This document shows positions 1 through 7,717 of a DNA stretch of 64,000 nt, in pieces. Source of the stretch: an uncultured Lachnospiraceae bacterium (GTDB taxonomy: Bacteria; Bacillota; Clostridia; Lachnospirales; Lachnospiraceae); NCBI GenBank assembly GCA_958428365.1, contig CAUAFT010000006.1, positions 1 to 64,000 on the forward strand, read 5' to 3'. A model generated the notes under the pieces. It ran no database searches. It was not told the origin of the DNA and worked only from the letters and a program-made list of their open reading frames with translations. The position numbers were made by a program, and so were the translations under genes. The first letter of the stretch is position 1; each line of letters starts with the position of its first letter.

Positions 1-91
1 GTAATTTTATCTTACATCAGTTTGAAGGTTTACACAAACTTTGGGATACTCCCCCGTTACGTTACATCGGTAATATTTTTATCCGTAACGC

Positions 92-122
92 AAAACAGGA
101 GTCGTCCAATGACGACTCCTGT
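92..122 (-). terminator. Hairpin terminator after the DUF6465-like gene
   Basis: A perfect 12-bp inverted repeat (95-106 with 111-122) with a 4-nt loop lies just past the stop codon at 139. On the minus strand it is followed by only four T residues, so it is a moderate intrinsic terminator. The first 90 bases hold a second weak inverted repeat (CGTTAC/GTAACG) and no gene that I can recognise. Confidence 0.75.
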
Positions 123-138
123 CCCTTTGTCGGATTCT

Positions 139-630
139 CTAGAATAAATCTACTCTTCCGGCAAATTTTTCGTTGATTACATAATATGCGGAAGCATCTT
201 CCGGTTTTAAATACAGCTTCAGAGATTTGATGGTGGAAGCTCTGTGTCCTTCTGCCACAAATGCGTCTGTCACTCTTTTCTTCACATCCTCAAGAGATGA
301 CTGCTTTCCGTAGAACTCTACGAATACTTCTGCAGCGCTCTCCTTTTCTTTGGTCTGTTTATTCTTAGATCCCGGTTTGCGTCCAGGTTTTTTCTTCGGT
401 GTCTCTTTTTTCTCTGTCTCCGCCTTTACAGGCTCTTTTACCGCCGGCTTCTCTGCCGCCTTTTCCACTGGTTTCACATCTGCTGTCTTAGTCTCCACTG
501 GTTTTACGGCTGCTGCCTTGGTCTCCGGCGCTTTTACATCTGCTGTCTTGGCATCCGCCGGTTTTACTTCTGCCGCTTTGATCTCTACTGGCTTCGTCTC
601 AGGCTTCTTCACACTATTTTTTTCGTTCAT
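139..630 (-). CDS. DUF6465-like protein with histone-H1-like Lys/Ala/Pro tail
   Basis: The 163-residue protein has two parts. Residues 1-80 are a low-complexity tail built from repeats such as VKPVETKTADVKP, rich in Lys, Ala, Pro and Glu. Residues 77-93 form a basic patch KKKPGRKPGSKNK that resembles an AT-hook. Residues 100-163 look folded (VFVEFYGKQ, LKLYLKPEDASAYYVINEKF) and resemble what I recall as DUF6465 of Lachnospiraceae. The start follows AGGAGGAACGT. It lies 9 bp downstream of the HPr-like gene and is probably co-transcribed with it. A nucleoid or RNA-binding role is an inference from composition only; the family has no function known to me. Confidence 0.8.
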   Translation of the reverse strand: MNEKNSVKKPETKPVEIKAAEVKPADAKTADVKAPETKAAAVKPVETKTADVKPVEKAAEKPAVKEPVKAETEKKETPKKKPGRKPGSKNKQTKEKESAAEVFVEFYGKQSSLEDVKKRVTDAFVAEGHRASTIKSLKLYLKPEDASAYYVINEKFAGRVDLF

Positions 631-639
631 ACGTTCCTC

Positions 640-894
640 CTACTCACAAACTAAAAACTTCTCCATTGCACTTAAAGCTTCCGCCTCATCCTCACCGTTC
701 GCCACAATATTAATTTTCATTCCATCGGAAGGATTGAACGCCATAATTCCCATAATACTCTTGGCATTGATCTTGCGGTTATCGCTCTCTAATATAATCT
801 CACTGTCAAACCGGCACGCTACCTGAACCAGTTCAGCGATTGGATTATCATGTTCTTTTGCCACATCAGAAACAATAATTTCCTTCTTACTCAT
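640..894 (-). CDS. HPr-family phosphocarrier-like protein
   Basis: This 84-residue protein has the length and layout of HPr of the PTS. His15 is kept, but the usual HARPA active-site loop reads HDNPIA, so Arg17 is replaced by Asn. The regulatory serine is kept at position 46 in KSIMGIMAF, the same context as in Gram-positive HPr. HPr carries phosphate from enzyme I to sugar-specific EIIA/B, and phospho-Ser46 acts as CcpA corepressor. Loss of Arg17 suggests a regulatory (Crh-like) or weakened phosphocarrier, which is inference. No PTS genes are nearby. The start follows GGAAGTGGGATA. Confidence 0.85.
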   Translation of the reverse strand: MSKKEIIVSDVAKEHDNPIAELVQVACRFDSEIILESDNRKINAKSIMGIMAFNPSDGMKINIVANGEDEAEALSAMEKFLVCE

Positions 895-961
895 TATCCC
901 ACTTCCTTAATTATGCTTTGTTGCGTGCCGTCAAAAATCGAACACGTTCATACAGTTATAT

Positions 962-990
962 AATATAGCCAATTCTCCTTATTTTTGCAA
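962..990 (-). promoter_or_regulatory. Probable promoter of the HPr-like/DUF6465 pair
   Basis: On the minus strand a -35 box TTGCAA (985-990) and a -10 box TATATT (962-967) are separated by 17 bp. The rest of 895-1096 is AT-rich with no ORF or structure that I can support. Confidence 0.5.
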
Positions 991-1096
991 TATGTTTTTA
1001 CCATTTCTAGCAATTTCCAACAAGGATTTTTGCAAATCGACTTTTTTTTATGCATTTTTGCGTATATTTTTCCAAAGCTCTCCAAAAACTTTCGTA

Positions 1097-2521
1097 TTAT
1101 TTCGCTTTTCGTTCTCTTTCGAGTATCTCCTGGAATTCCTTGACGTCTTTTGCTATCTCACCACTTAATGCCAGAAGGCAGATCAGATTCGGTATCGCCA
1201 TCAATGCATTTGCGATATCGGAGAAGTTCCAGACCACTTCTAAAGTTGTCGTTGCTCCAACATATGCGATCAGAGAAAAAATTATACGATAAATCATATT
1301 ATATTTCGGTGTTTTTAACAGATACTCCAACGCCTTTTCCCCGTGATACTCCCAGCCAAGGATCGTGGAAAAAGCAAAGAGGGCGATTCCGATGGTGACC
1401 AGCACCGCTCCCACCGGTCCCAGAACAGACTGGAACGCCAGGATGGTTAAGTCCGCTCCCGTCACATAGCCCTCCGGGTTGGATGCTGAGATAAAAGATG
1501 GATCGGTGGTTCCCAGCACACCGCTGCTGGCGATGCAGAGTCCTGTGATGGTACATACTACAATGGTATCCCAGAAGGTTCCCGTCATATTGATATAACC
1601 CTGACGCACCGGATGGTCTGTTGTGGCAGCCGCCGCTGTAATGGCTGCGGAGCCCATTCCCGCCTCATTGGAGAACACTCCTCTTGCCACGCCGTAACGC
1701 ATGGCGTTCATCATAGAAGCGGTGATCGTACCGCAGAGACCTCCGCCCACTGCTTCCACATTAAATGCCATTTTAAAAATCATCGCCACCCCTGCCGGGA
1801 CATTCTGAATATTTCCGATGATGACGATCAACCCGGCAATTACATAGAAAATTGCCATAAAAGGTACGACCACGGAGGATACCTTAGAGATCTTCTGGAT
1901 ACCGCCTACGATGATCAATAACGCCAGCACCGTGATCACGATTCCCGTCACATAGGTCGGGACGGAAAAGGTACTCTTGATCGAAGCGGAAATGGAATTT
2001 GCCTGCGTCAGGTTTCCAATTCCAAAGGAAGCCACCACGGCAAAAAAAGCGAAGAGCCATCCTAACAGCGCTCCGATCTTTTTATGTTTAAAGGCTTTTT
2101 TCATGGTATACATAGGACCGCCGGACATCTCCCCGTCTACATTGACTTCCCGGTATTTGATGGCGAGCATACACTCGCTGAACTTAGAAGTCAGACCGAA
2201 GGCTGCGGAGATCCACATCCATACCAGCGCTCCCGGACCTCCGGAAACCATGGCTGTAGCCACACCTACGATATTTCCTGTTCCAATGGTTGCGGCAAGG
2301 GCAGTGGTCAGGGCTGAGAACGGGGATACGTCTCCCTCTCCCCGGCTCGTTGTTCTTGCCTCCTTGCTCAGGGTACTCTTAATGGCATACCCCAGATTTC
2401 TCCATGTCCGAAAACCGAGACGGAACGTCAAAAAGATTCCGGTTCCCACCAAAAGAACCAGCATCACAGGTCCCCAGACAAAGTCATCCACTTTCTTTAG
2501 TATTTCTGATAACATTTCCAT
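1097..2521 (-). CDS. Alanine/glycine:sodium symporter family protein (AGCS)
   Basis: An integral membrane protein of 474 residues with about ten hydrophobic segments. It contains AGCS hallmarks such as ALAATIGTGNIVGVATA near residue 75 and FSNEAGMGSAA in the middle. The family imports alanine or glycine (sometimes glutamine) with sodium. The ATG at 2521 is chosen because AGGAAGGAGAAAGAAAT precedes it; an upstream ATG at 2581 lies inside a leader hairpin and has no ribosome site. It is the only gene between the leader promoter and position 1097, so it is probably monocistronic. Substrate specificity cannot be read from sequence. Confidence 0.93.
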   Translation of the reverse strand: MEMLSEILKKVDDFVWGPVMLVLLVGTGIFLTFRLGFRTWRNLGYAIKSTLSKEARTTSRGEGDVSPFSALTTALAATIGTGNIVGVATAMVSGGPGALVWMWISAAFGLTSKFSECMLAIKYREVNVDGEMSGGPMYTMKKAFKHKKIGALLGWLFAFFAVVASFGIGNLTQANSISASIKSTFSVPTYVTGIVITVLALLIIVGGIQKISKVSSVVVPFMAIFYVIAGLIVIIGNIQNVPAGVAMIFKMAFNVEAVGGGLCGTITASMMNAMRYGVARGVFSNEAGMGSAAITAAAATTDHPVRQGYINMTGTFWDTIVVCTITGLCIASSGVLGTTDPSFISASNPEGYVTGADLTILAFQSVLGPVGAVLVTIGIALFAFSTILGWEYHGEKALEYLLKTPKYNMIYRIIFSLIAYVGATTTLEVVWNFSDIANALMAIPNLICLLALSGEIAKDVKEFQEILERERKAK

Positions 2522-2568
2522 ATTTCTTTCTCCTTCCTGATTGCTCCAAAACAACGGGTTTATCCGCA

Positions 2569-2601
2569 AAAGACGAGACAACCCCCGGCTGTCTCGTCTT
2601 T
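2569..2601 (-). promoter_or_regulatory. Leader hairpin before the AGCS symporter gene
   Basis: A perfect 12-bp stem (AAAGACGAGACA with TGTCTCGTCTTT, loop 9 nt) lies between the promoter and the start codon. On the minus strand the stem ends in CTTTTGCGG, a short T run. It could be a weak attenuator or a terminator of the upstream secreted-protein gene; its position after the promoter favours a leader element. Confidence 0.5.
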
Positions 2602-2624
2602 GAGCAATTCACAGTAACATTAAT

Positions 2625-2652
2625 ATTTTAGCACATTAACGCAATGTGTCAA
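2625..2652 (-). promoter_or_regulatory. Promoter of the AGCS symporter gene
   Basis: The minus strand has TTGACA (2647-2652), a 16-bp spacer and TAAAAT (2625-2630). It starts right after the stop codon of the upstream gene. Confidence 0.6.
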
Positions 2653-2657
2653 GTTTT

Positions 2658-5159
2658 CTATTTTAAATAAGCATAAAAGATGTTTCCCGTCCCTGCAAAG
2701 AGGGTGTTCGCTTCCTCCAGGCTCTGCCTTTGCACGGTTCCCGTGGAAGGCTCATAGATGGAAACACTGGAAGCGTCATATCCGCATAAAAGCACTGCCT
2801 CACTTCCATTCATCGCCAGTACCGGCGTTCCGCTGCTGATGTAATACAAGACCTGTTCCAGGCTGCAGCCGCTTAGATCCAGCACCTCACATTCCTGCAA
2901 CGCCTCCTCTAAGATCTGCTTTGTGGACTCCCCTTCTGCCAGAAGCGTTCCCACATCCAGGCTCAGTCCCTCCCTGGCAAGGAGCAGATTCAACGCTTTT
3001 TCCAGCGAACTGTCTCCGTCTGCCTGGGTTCCCCCCTCGATCAAAGACTCCTGCGAGGTCTTTTTCGCCCGTTTCCAGATATACTGCTGCCTATCTCCCA
3101 CAACGACTCCCATCTTCTCATCGGCGGCGCGGACCGCCTCTGCCGGGTCCTCGGATCCTTGCACCACATATCCGGCAGCATAGGCATAATACCGCCCCTT
3201 GCTGGTGATCTGTAAGGAAACCTCCTTGGGATTTTCATGAACGATCTCTTTGGAGGTCAGCAGCTTATACTTCGTCTCCTCCGCCTCCTTCGGCAGTTCT
3301 ATCTGAATCTGAGTCTGATGACTGTCATCCGTGGAGGTATGGATCGCCATCTGTACCGCTTCCCCGTCCTCGCTGTTGACGATGGTATCCTCCGGCGCCT
3401 CCTGATAGATCCCGTCAGAATACTGCATTCTTTCCAGATAGATGGTGTTGCCGTCAATGCGGACGGCAGATACATAATAGCCGGATTTTTCATAGGTCTT
3501 GACCACCTGAAAATCCTCCTCCGTATCGAGAATCCGTACCTGATACATCGGTATCACCTGATTTCCCGCTGCGTCCCCTGCCATATCGGATTTCCTTGAA
3601 AGTCCATAGATGAAATCTTCGCCGATAAACCCAAGGGCGCGTATCTCCTCTCCGGATCCTGCCTCTACCTCCTGAATATCCCCGGTCTCCAGGTCTTCCA
3701 GATGTAAAACGCCCTCTTTTTCACCGTCTGCATAGGCAATATAACGTCCGCTCTGGGATACGGCGTAGTCTCCCGCCTGCAGATCCTTCATCTTTTCCGT
3801 CACTTCCAGGCTGTCGGGATCGATCTGGTAGAGGATCCCCCCCGCAATGAGGAAGAACTGCTTTTGATTATTCTGGTATGCCAGTTCCCCCAGATCCTCC
3901 TTCATCACCTGGTAAGAGGTCTGAACCGGAACAAAAATCTCCTCCTCCACGGTATTGGTCACCGCGTCATAGCGGCAGGCGCTGATCCCGGTTCTTCCCT
4001 CATGAAGCCCCCGGTTCATATAACCATAGACAAGGAACTCTATACTGCCCCCCTCATCCACACTCACGATCCTGATATCATGCTGGTCGTAATTCTCACG
4101 GCTGTCCGCTTCCTTGGGATCGGAACGGAAGCTGAATACCCGGACCATCTGCCCGGTATTCTGATTATAACTCCACAGATCTCCCTCCTGTACAAAGGCG
4201 GCTATGGTCTCATTCTCATTGGAAGCATAGTTCACATCCTTAGACCGGATGCCCAGCTGGATGTACTGGTCATAGACACTGCTCTCATCCCCGGTAAAGA
4301 TCCGGTTCATGGTCCGCTCGTAATCCAGCAGATAAGTTCTTGCGCTGGTGTAGCGCACCCGGTAATACTCCTCCACATTGTAGTATTCCGTTCCCTCTTC
4401 CTCCGAGGCAACGACATATTTCAGAGTGATCACATTGCTGGTGCTGTTGATCTCCTTCACGGAGGGAATCGGCTCTGTCACCTGATGACACGGAAAATCC
4501 GCCCAGGTAAGCTGCTTTAAGGAGGAATGGATCGTTACCTTATTCAGACTGGAATTGTCCGCCGAAGCATCGGGTTCCAGATAAGTCGCCAGAGTTCCGC
4601 TGGTCTCCTCATTCATGGAGGTGTCGTGGAAATCCATAACAAAATCCAGACTCTCCGCCACATAGCTGTCCACCGGCTGTATGAGTCGGGTATAATAATA
4701 GATCTCCTTAGAACCCTGTTCCAGCTTCAGGATGAACAGATATTCCTTGCCCTCCTCAATGATATTCTGAACCTTAATATCCGCCTTCAGCTCCTCCTCT
4801 TTCACCGAATAGTCGGAAACCTCCGCCTCCGCCACAAGACGTTTCGTGTCCATACTGCGAATCTCATAGCTGATCCCGTCGATCTCCTCCCCATATGTCT
4901 TCGCCCGCACCGGAAGCACCCGGTCTTTTTCCAGGGGCGTGATACTGTCTCTCATATATACGGCGTCCATCTGGGAAGTATGACCGTACAGCTCATTGAT
5001 CTGCTGATCCCCATAAGATAACGAGATCACCGGCAGGGATGCTTTTGCCATGTTATCCGTCGTATCCTGATTGGAATGTCTGTTCACCAGCCCAACGATC
5101 AATATCGTCACGAGAAATGCGCCGATCAAAGCAATGATTTTAATTTTTCCTTTCTGCAC
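2658..5159 (-). CDS. Large membrane-anchored extracellular protein with C39-peptidase-like end
   Basis: I chose the GTG at 5159 (833 residues) because AAGGGAGG precedes it by 8 nt; an ATG-started extension to 5249 has no ribosome site. Residues 7-27 form one transmembrane or signal-anchor helix, and the rest would face outward. The middle holds many short beta-type repeats (for example LYQIDPDSLEVTEKMKDL and SQSGRYIAYADGEKEGVLHL) like a propeller. The last 70 residues (SGTPVLAMNGSEAVLLCGYD, then EPSTG) resemble C39-like peptidases, but the usual His before GYD is not there and the N-terminal Cys-Gly-Pro motif is absent. Function unknown; a binding or scaffolding role is inferred. Confidence 0.75.
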   Translation of the reverse strand: MQKGKIKIIALIGAFLVTILIVGLVNRHSNQDTTDNMAKASLPVISLSYGDQQINELYGHTSQMDAVYMRDSITPLEKDRVLPVRAKTYGEEIDGISYEIRSMDTKRLVAEAEVSDYSVKEEELKADIKVQNIIEEGKEYLFILKLEQGSKEIYYYTRLIQPVDSYVAESLDFVMDFHDTSMNEETSGTLATYLEPDASADNSSLNKVTIHSSLKQLTWADFPCHQVTEPIPSVKEINSTSNVITLKYVVASEEEGTEYYNVEEYYRVRYTSARTYLLDYERTMNRIFTGDESSVYDQYIQLGIRSKDVNYASNENETIAAFVQEGDLWSYNQNTGQMVRVFSFRSDPKEADSRENYDQHDIRIVSVDEGGSIEFLVYGYMNRGLHEGRTGISACRYDAVTNTVEEEIFVPVQTSYQVMKEDLGELAYQNNQKQFFLIAGGILYQIDPDSLEVTEKMKDLQAGDYAVSQSGRYIAYADGEKEGVLHLEDLETGDIQEVEAGSGEEIRALGFIGEDFIYGLSRKSDMAGDAAGNQVIPMYQVRILDTEEDFQVVKTYEKSGYYVSAVRIDGNTIYLERMQYSDGIYQEAPEDTIVNSEDGEAVQMAIHTSTDDSHQTQIQIELPKEAEETKYKLLTSKEIVHENPKEVSLQITSKGRYYAYAAGYVVQGSEDPAEAVRAADEKMGVVVGDRQQYIWKRAKKTSQESLIEGGTQADGDSSLEKALNLLLAREGLSLDVGTLLAEGESTKQILEEALQECEVLDLSGCSLEQVLYYISSGTPVLAMNGSEAVLLCGYDASSVSIYEPSTGTVQRQSLEEANTLFAGTGNIFYAYLK

Positions 5160-5257
5160 AAGCCTGTCCTCCCTTTCCTTAAAACAGTGCGCCATGCCAT
5201 GCATGACGCAACGCTTTCTTATTGTATACAGTTTTCCCCAAAAACTCAACTACTATT

Positions 5258-5683
5258 TTACCACCAGCGGTTACAGCGGCGGCGTCTGCAGCGTCTTTTA
5301 TACATCTCATTGTACAACAGTACCTCCACTAGATCAGAGAGACCTCCTCCGGAATTACTTCCCCGGAACTCACTGCTTTCCATGTCCTCCTCTTCCCCGT
5401 CCTGCATTTTATCCATGATGTTTTTGCATACGCGCTGAAGCATCATTTTATCCGGGTACTCGTCGAACATCAGACTTCCTTCGTATTCCATCTTGTCGCA
5501 CTCTTCATCCACAAATTTCTGGATCCTCTTTACTTCTTTCGGATAGAGTTCTTTCATCCTATCCAGATCTTTTTCATACTCCATCTCATTCAGATAACTG
5601 CTCTGCATCTGCATCGGATACGGCATATAGAATGGACTGCTCTGCTGCATGTAAAACCATGGTTCCTTATTGTTGTAATCCAC
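5258..5683 (-). CDS. Conserved hypothetical protein with Arg/Cys-rich C terminus
   Basis: This 141-residue protein starts at GTG after CCAGGAGTAGCAGC. The N terminus is rich in Tyr, Met, Pro and Gln (YMQQSSPFYMPYPMQMQ). The middle is acidic and helical, and the end is strongly basic with Cys (KRRCRRRRCNRWW). Tyr/Met/Pro-rich starts and basic tails are common in Clostridial spore-coat-like proteins, but no family is recognised, so no function is assigned. It sits between the patatin gene and the large secreted protein, all on the minus strand. Confidence 0.7.
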   Translation of the reverse strand: MDYNNKEPWFYMQQSSPFYMPYPMQMQSSYLNEMEYEKDLDRMKELYPKEVKRIQKFVDEECDKMEYEGSLMFDEYPDKMMLQRVCKNIMDKMQDGEEEDMESSEFRGSNSGGGLSDLVEVLLYNEMYKRRCRRRRCNRWW

Positions 5684-5712
5684 GCTGCTACTCCTGGAAA
5701 ATCATCTCTATA

Positions 5713-6840
5713 CTATATGCATACTTTTAAAAAAAGTTCTGCCGCCGGCTCTCTTCCATGGCTGCTCCCCGCCCCGGCGTTCCTCTTCTCCCGAATCAGC
5801 GCCAAAAACTCATCCATCGTATAGGTCTTTTGGGCAGGTATTCCAAAATGAACTCCGCAAAGCTCTGCTCCGCGGATAAAGTAATCCTCTCTGGTCAACG
5901 CCTTTCCATGGGTGTGCTCTTCCAATGCCGCACAGATACGCAGAATACGGCTCTGCTTCATAAACATCCCCGGTTCTTCCCTCTCCTCCATTCGTAAAAT
6001 TCTGGAGACATAGCGCTGTATCTGCCGCTCATACTTTTCAAGCCCCGCCCGCTCAAAGCTATAGACAAAGCCCGTCATCTCCCCAAATACCTTCATTGCG
6101 TCCTGATATCCCGCCAGGATATTTCCATCCAGCACATCCCGCTCAAAATTCATCATGGTTCCAAGAGAACGTCCCGGATAGATATAGGTCACAAAGGGTT
6201 TATTCAGATATTCCGGGTGACTGGGATTCGGGTTCAGATCCACGGCGATGACTTCATCCGCCCCCATCTTGAGCGCCAGGTCGATGGGCAGATTGTCGTA
6301 ATAGCACCCGTCCACATACGTCTTATTCTCCACCTTGTGCATGGGAAACAACGGGAAGATGGCAGAAGAACACATAATGTACTCCTTTAACATCCCCTCC
6401 GGAATATCTGCGATCCGAAGCTCCAGAGGTCTTAACGGCGACACCTGTACGGTCACCAGCCCGAAATCTATCCCGGAATCCCGGATCTTTTCCTCGTCGA
6501 TCAGCTCCGCAATGAATTTTTCAAAGGGTGAGACATCGGCTCCCCGGTTGTGAACATATTTTTTCAAAAATGGACGCAGGGCGTCTCTTTGATTATACAT
6601 GCCTTCAATGGTATTGCTCAGATTGATGCCATCCTCCATGATCTTCTCCATCTCGATGGTCTCCCAGAGTATTTTGGCATTCTCATAGTCGCCGCATGCC
6701 ATCATAGCTCCGTTGATGGATCCTATGGAGGTTCCGGTTACGATCTGATAATCTATCTTCAATTCCCGAAGCGCCTGCCAGACTCCCAATTCATAGGCGC
6801 CCTTGGTTCCGCCTCCGCACAGTGCAATCGCCCGCTTCAT
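5713..6840 (-). CDS. Patatin-like phospholipase family protein
   Basis: A 375-residue protein with the complete patatin signature. The oxyanion-hole loop CGGGTKGAYELG is at residues 8-19, the nucleophile elbow GTSIGS near residue 40, and the catalytic Asp is in VDGCYYDNLP near residue 170 (the usual DGG reads DGC). Patatins are Ser-Asp lipid acyl hydrolases. No signal peptide is seen, so it should act in the cytoplasm or at the inner membrane face. About 190 residues follow the patatin domain and are predicted helical. A GGAGG site precedes the ATG. It is 12 bp downstream of the EamA gene. Confidence 0.92.
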   Translation of the reverse strand: MKRAIALCGGGTKGAYELGVWQALRELKIDYQIVTGTSIGSINGAMMACGDYENAKILWETIEMEKIMEDGINLSNTIEGMYNQRDALRPFLKKYVHNRGADVSPFEKFIAELIDEEKIRDSGIDFGLVTVQVSPLRPLELRIADIPEGMLKEYIMCSSAIFPLFPMHKVENKTYVDGCYYDNLPIDLALKMGADEVIAVDLNPNPSHPEYLNKPFVTYIYPGRSLGTMMNFERDVLDGNILAGYQDAMKVFGEMTGFVYSFERAGLEKYERQIQRYVSRILRMEEREEPGMFMKQSRILRICAALEEHTHGKALTREDYFIRGAELCGVHFGIPAQKTYTMDEFLALIREKRNAGAGSSHGREPAAELFLKVCI

Positions 6841-6852
6841 AATCGTCCTCCT

Positions 6853-7713
6853 TTATAACAGTAAGAAAATCGTTCCCGCCACAATAAAAATCAGTCCCAC
6901 GAAGGCTTTTTTCGACAGGTGTTCATTTAAAAACATAGATGAAAACGCAATGGTCAGTACAATACTCAGCTTGTCGATGGGCACCACTACGCTGGCTTCT
7001 CCCAGTTGAAGCGCCCGATAGTAACAGAGCCAGGAGAGCCCTGTGGTCACTCCGGAAAGACAGATATAGATCCCGCTGCGAAAGGTGATGTATTGAAACT
7101 GCTTCTGTTTGCCCCGCAGAAAAACGATGAGCCAGGACATCACCAAAACCACCGCCGTGCGGATCGCCGTTCCAAGATTGGACTCCACGCCGTCAATCCC
7201 CACCTTCGCCAGGATCGCGGAAAGACTGGCAAAAACCGCCGATAAAAGAGCATAAAAAAGCCATCTTTTGTTCCCGGATTTCTTCCCCTTTCCCGCCTTG
7301 GACGCCATCATGTAGGTTCCGATCCCAATTAAGACCATCGCAATGACTTTATATGTTGTGGCACGCTCCCCCAAAAACAAAATAGCGAGCAGCATGGTCA
7401 GCACCGTGCTCAGCTTGTCGATGGGAGCCACCTTGTTGACCTCCCCCAACTGAAGCGCCTTGAAATAGGTGAGCCAGGAAGCTCCCGTCGCCACCCCGGA
7501 AAGGATCAGGAATAGAAAAGTCTTTTTGTCAATACTGTATATGCTCTCATAGGAGCCCACAAGCTTCACCATAAAACAGGCGCACAAAAGGACAACGATC
7601 GTCCGAAGCGCCGTTGCCAGATCCGAATCTGTCTTTTTGATCCCCACCTTTGCCAGAATTGCCGTAATCCCCGCAAAAAATGCAGATCCTGCCGCATAAT
7701 ATAACCACGTCAT
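6853..7713 (-). CDS. EamA-family transporter (DMT superfamily)
   Basis: A 286-residue, ten-helix membrane protein made of two tandem EamA repeats. The halves are visibly alike: AFFAGITAILAKVGIKKTDS early and AVFASLSAILAKVGIDGVES in the middle, and each half has an LGE-x-V-x-PIDKLS motif. EamA proteins export or import metabolites; the substrate cannot be predicted. It begins 4 bp after the stop of the sensor-cyclase gene, so the two are probably co-transcribed. Its ribosome site (AAGGGAG) is unusually far, about 16 nt, from the ATG. Confidence 0.92.
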   Translation of the reverse strand: MTWLYYAAGSAFFAGITAILAKVGIKKTDSDLATALRTIVVLLCACFMVKLVGSYESIYSIDKKTFLFLILSGVATGASWLTYFKALQLGEVNKVAPIDKLSTVLTMLLAILFLGERATTYKVIAMVLIGIGTYMMASKAGKGKKSGNKRWLFYALLSAVFASLSAILAKVGIDGVESNLGTAIRTAVVLVMSWLIVFLRGKQKQFQYITFRSGIYICLSGVTTGLSWLCYYRALQLGEASVVVPIDKLSIVLTIAFSSMFLNEHLSKKAFVGLIFIVAGTIFLLL

Positions 7714-7717
7714 AATA

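Noticed and set aside
2522..2581. 20-residue N-terminal extension of the AGCS symporter
   Set aside because: No ribosome site; the ATG at 2521 has a strong one and begins the conserved region.
3864..5021. Long plus-strand open frames opposite the large secreted protein
   Set aside because: They are shadows of the minus-strand gene, lack ribosome sites and show no family motifs.
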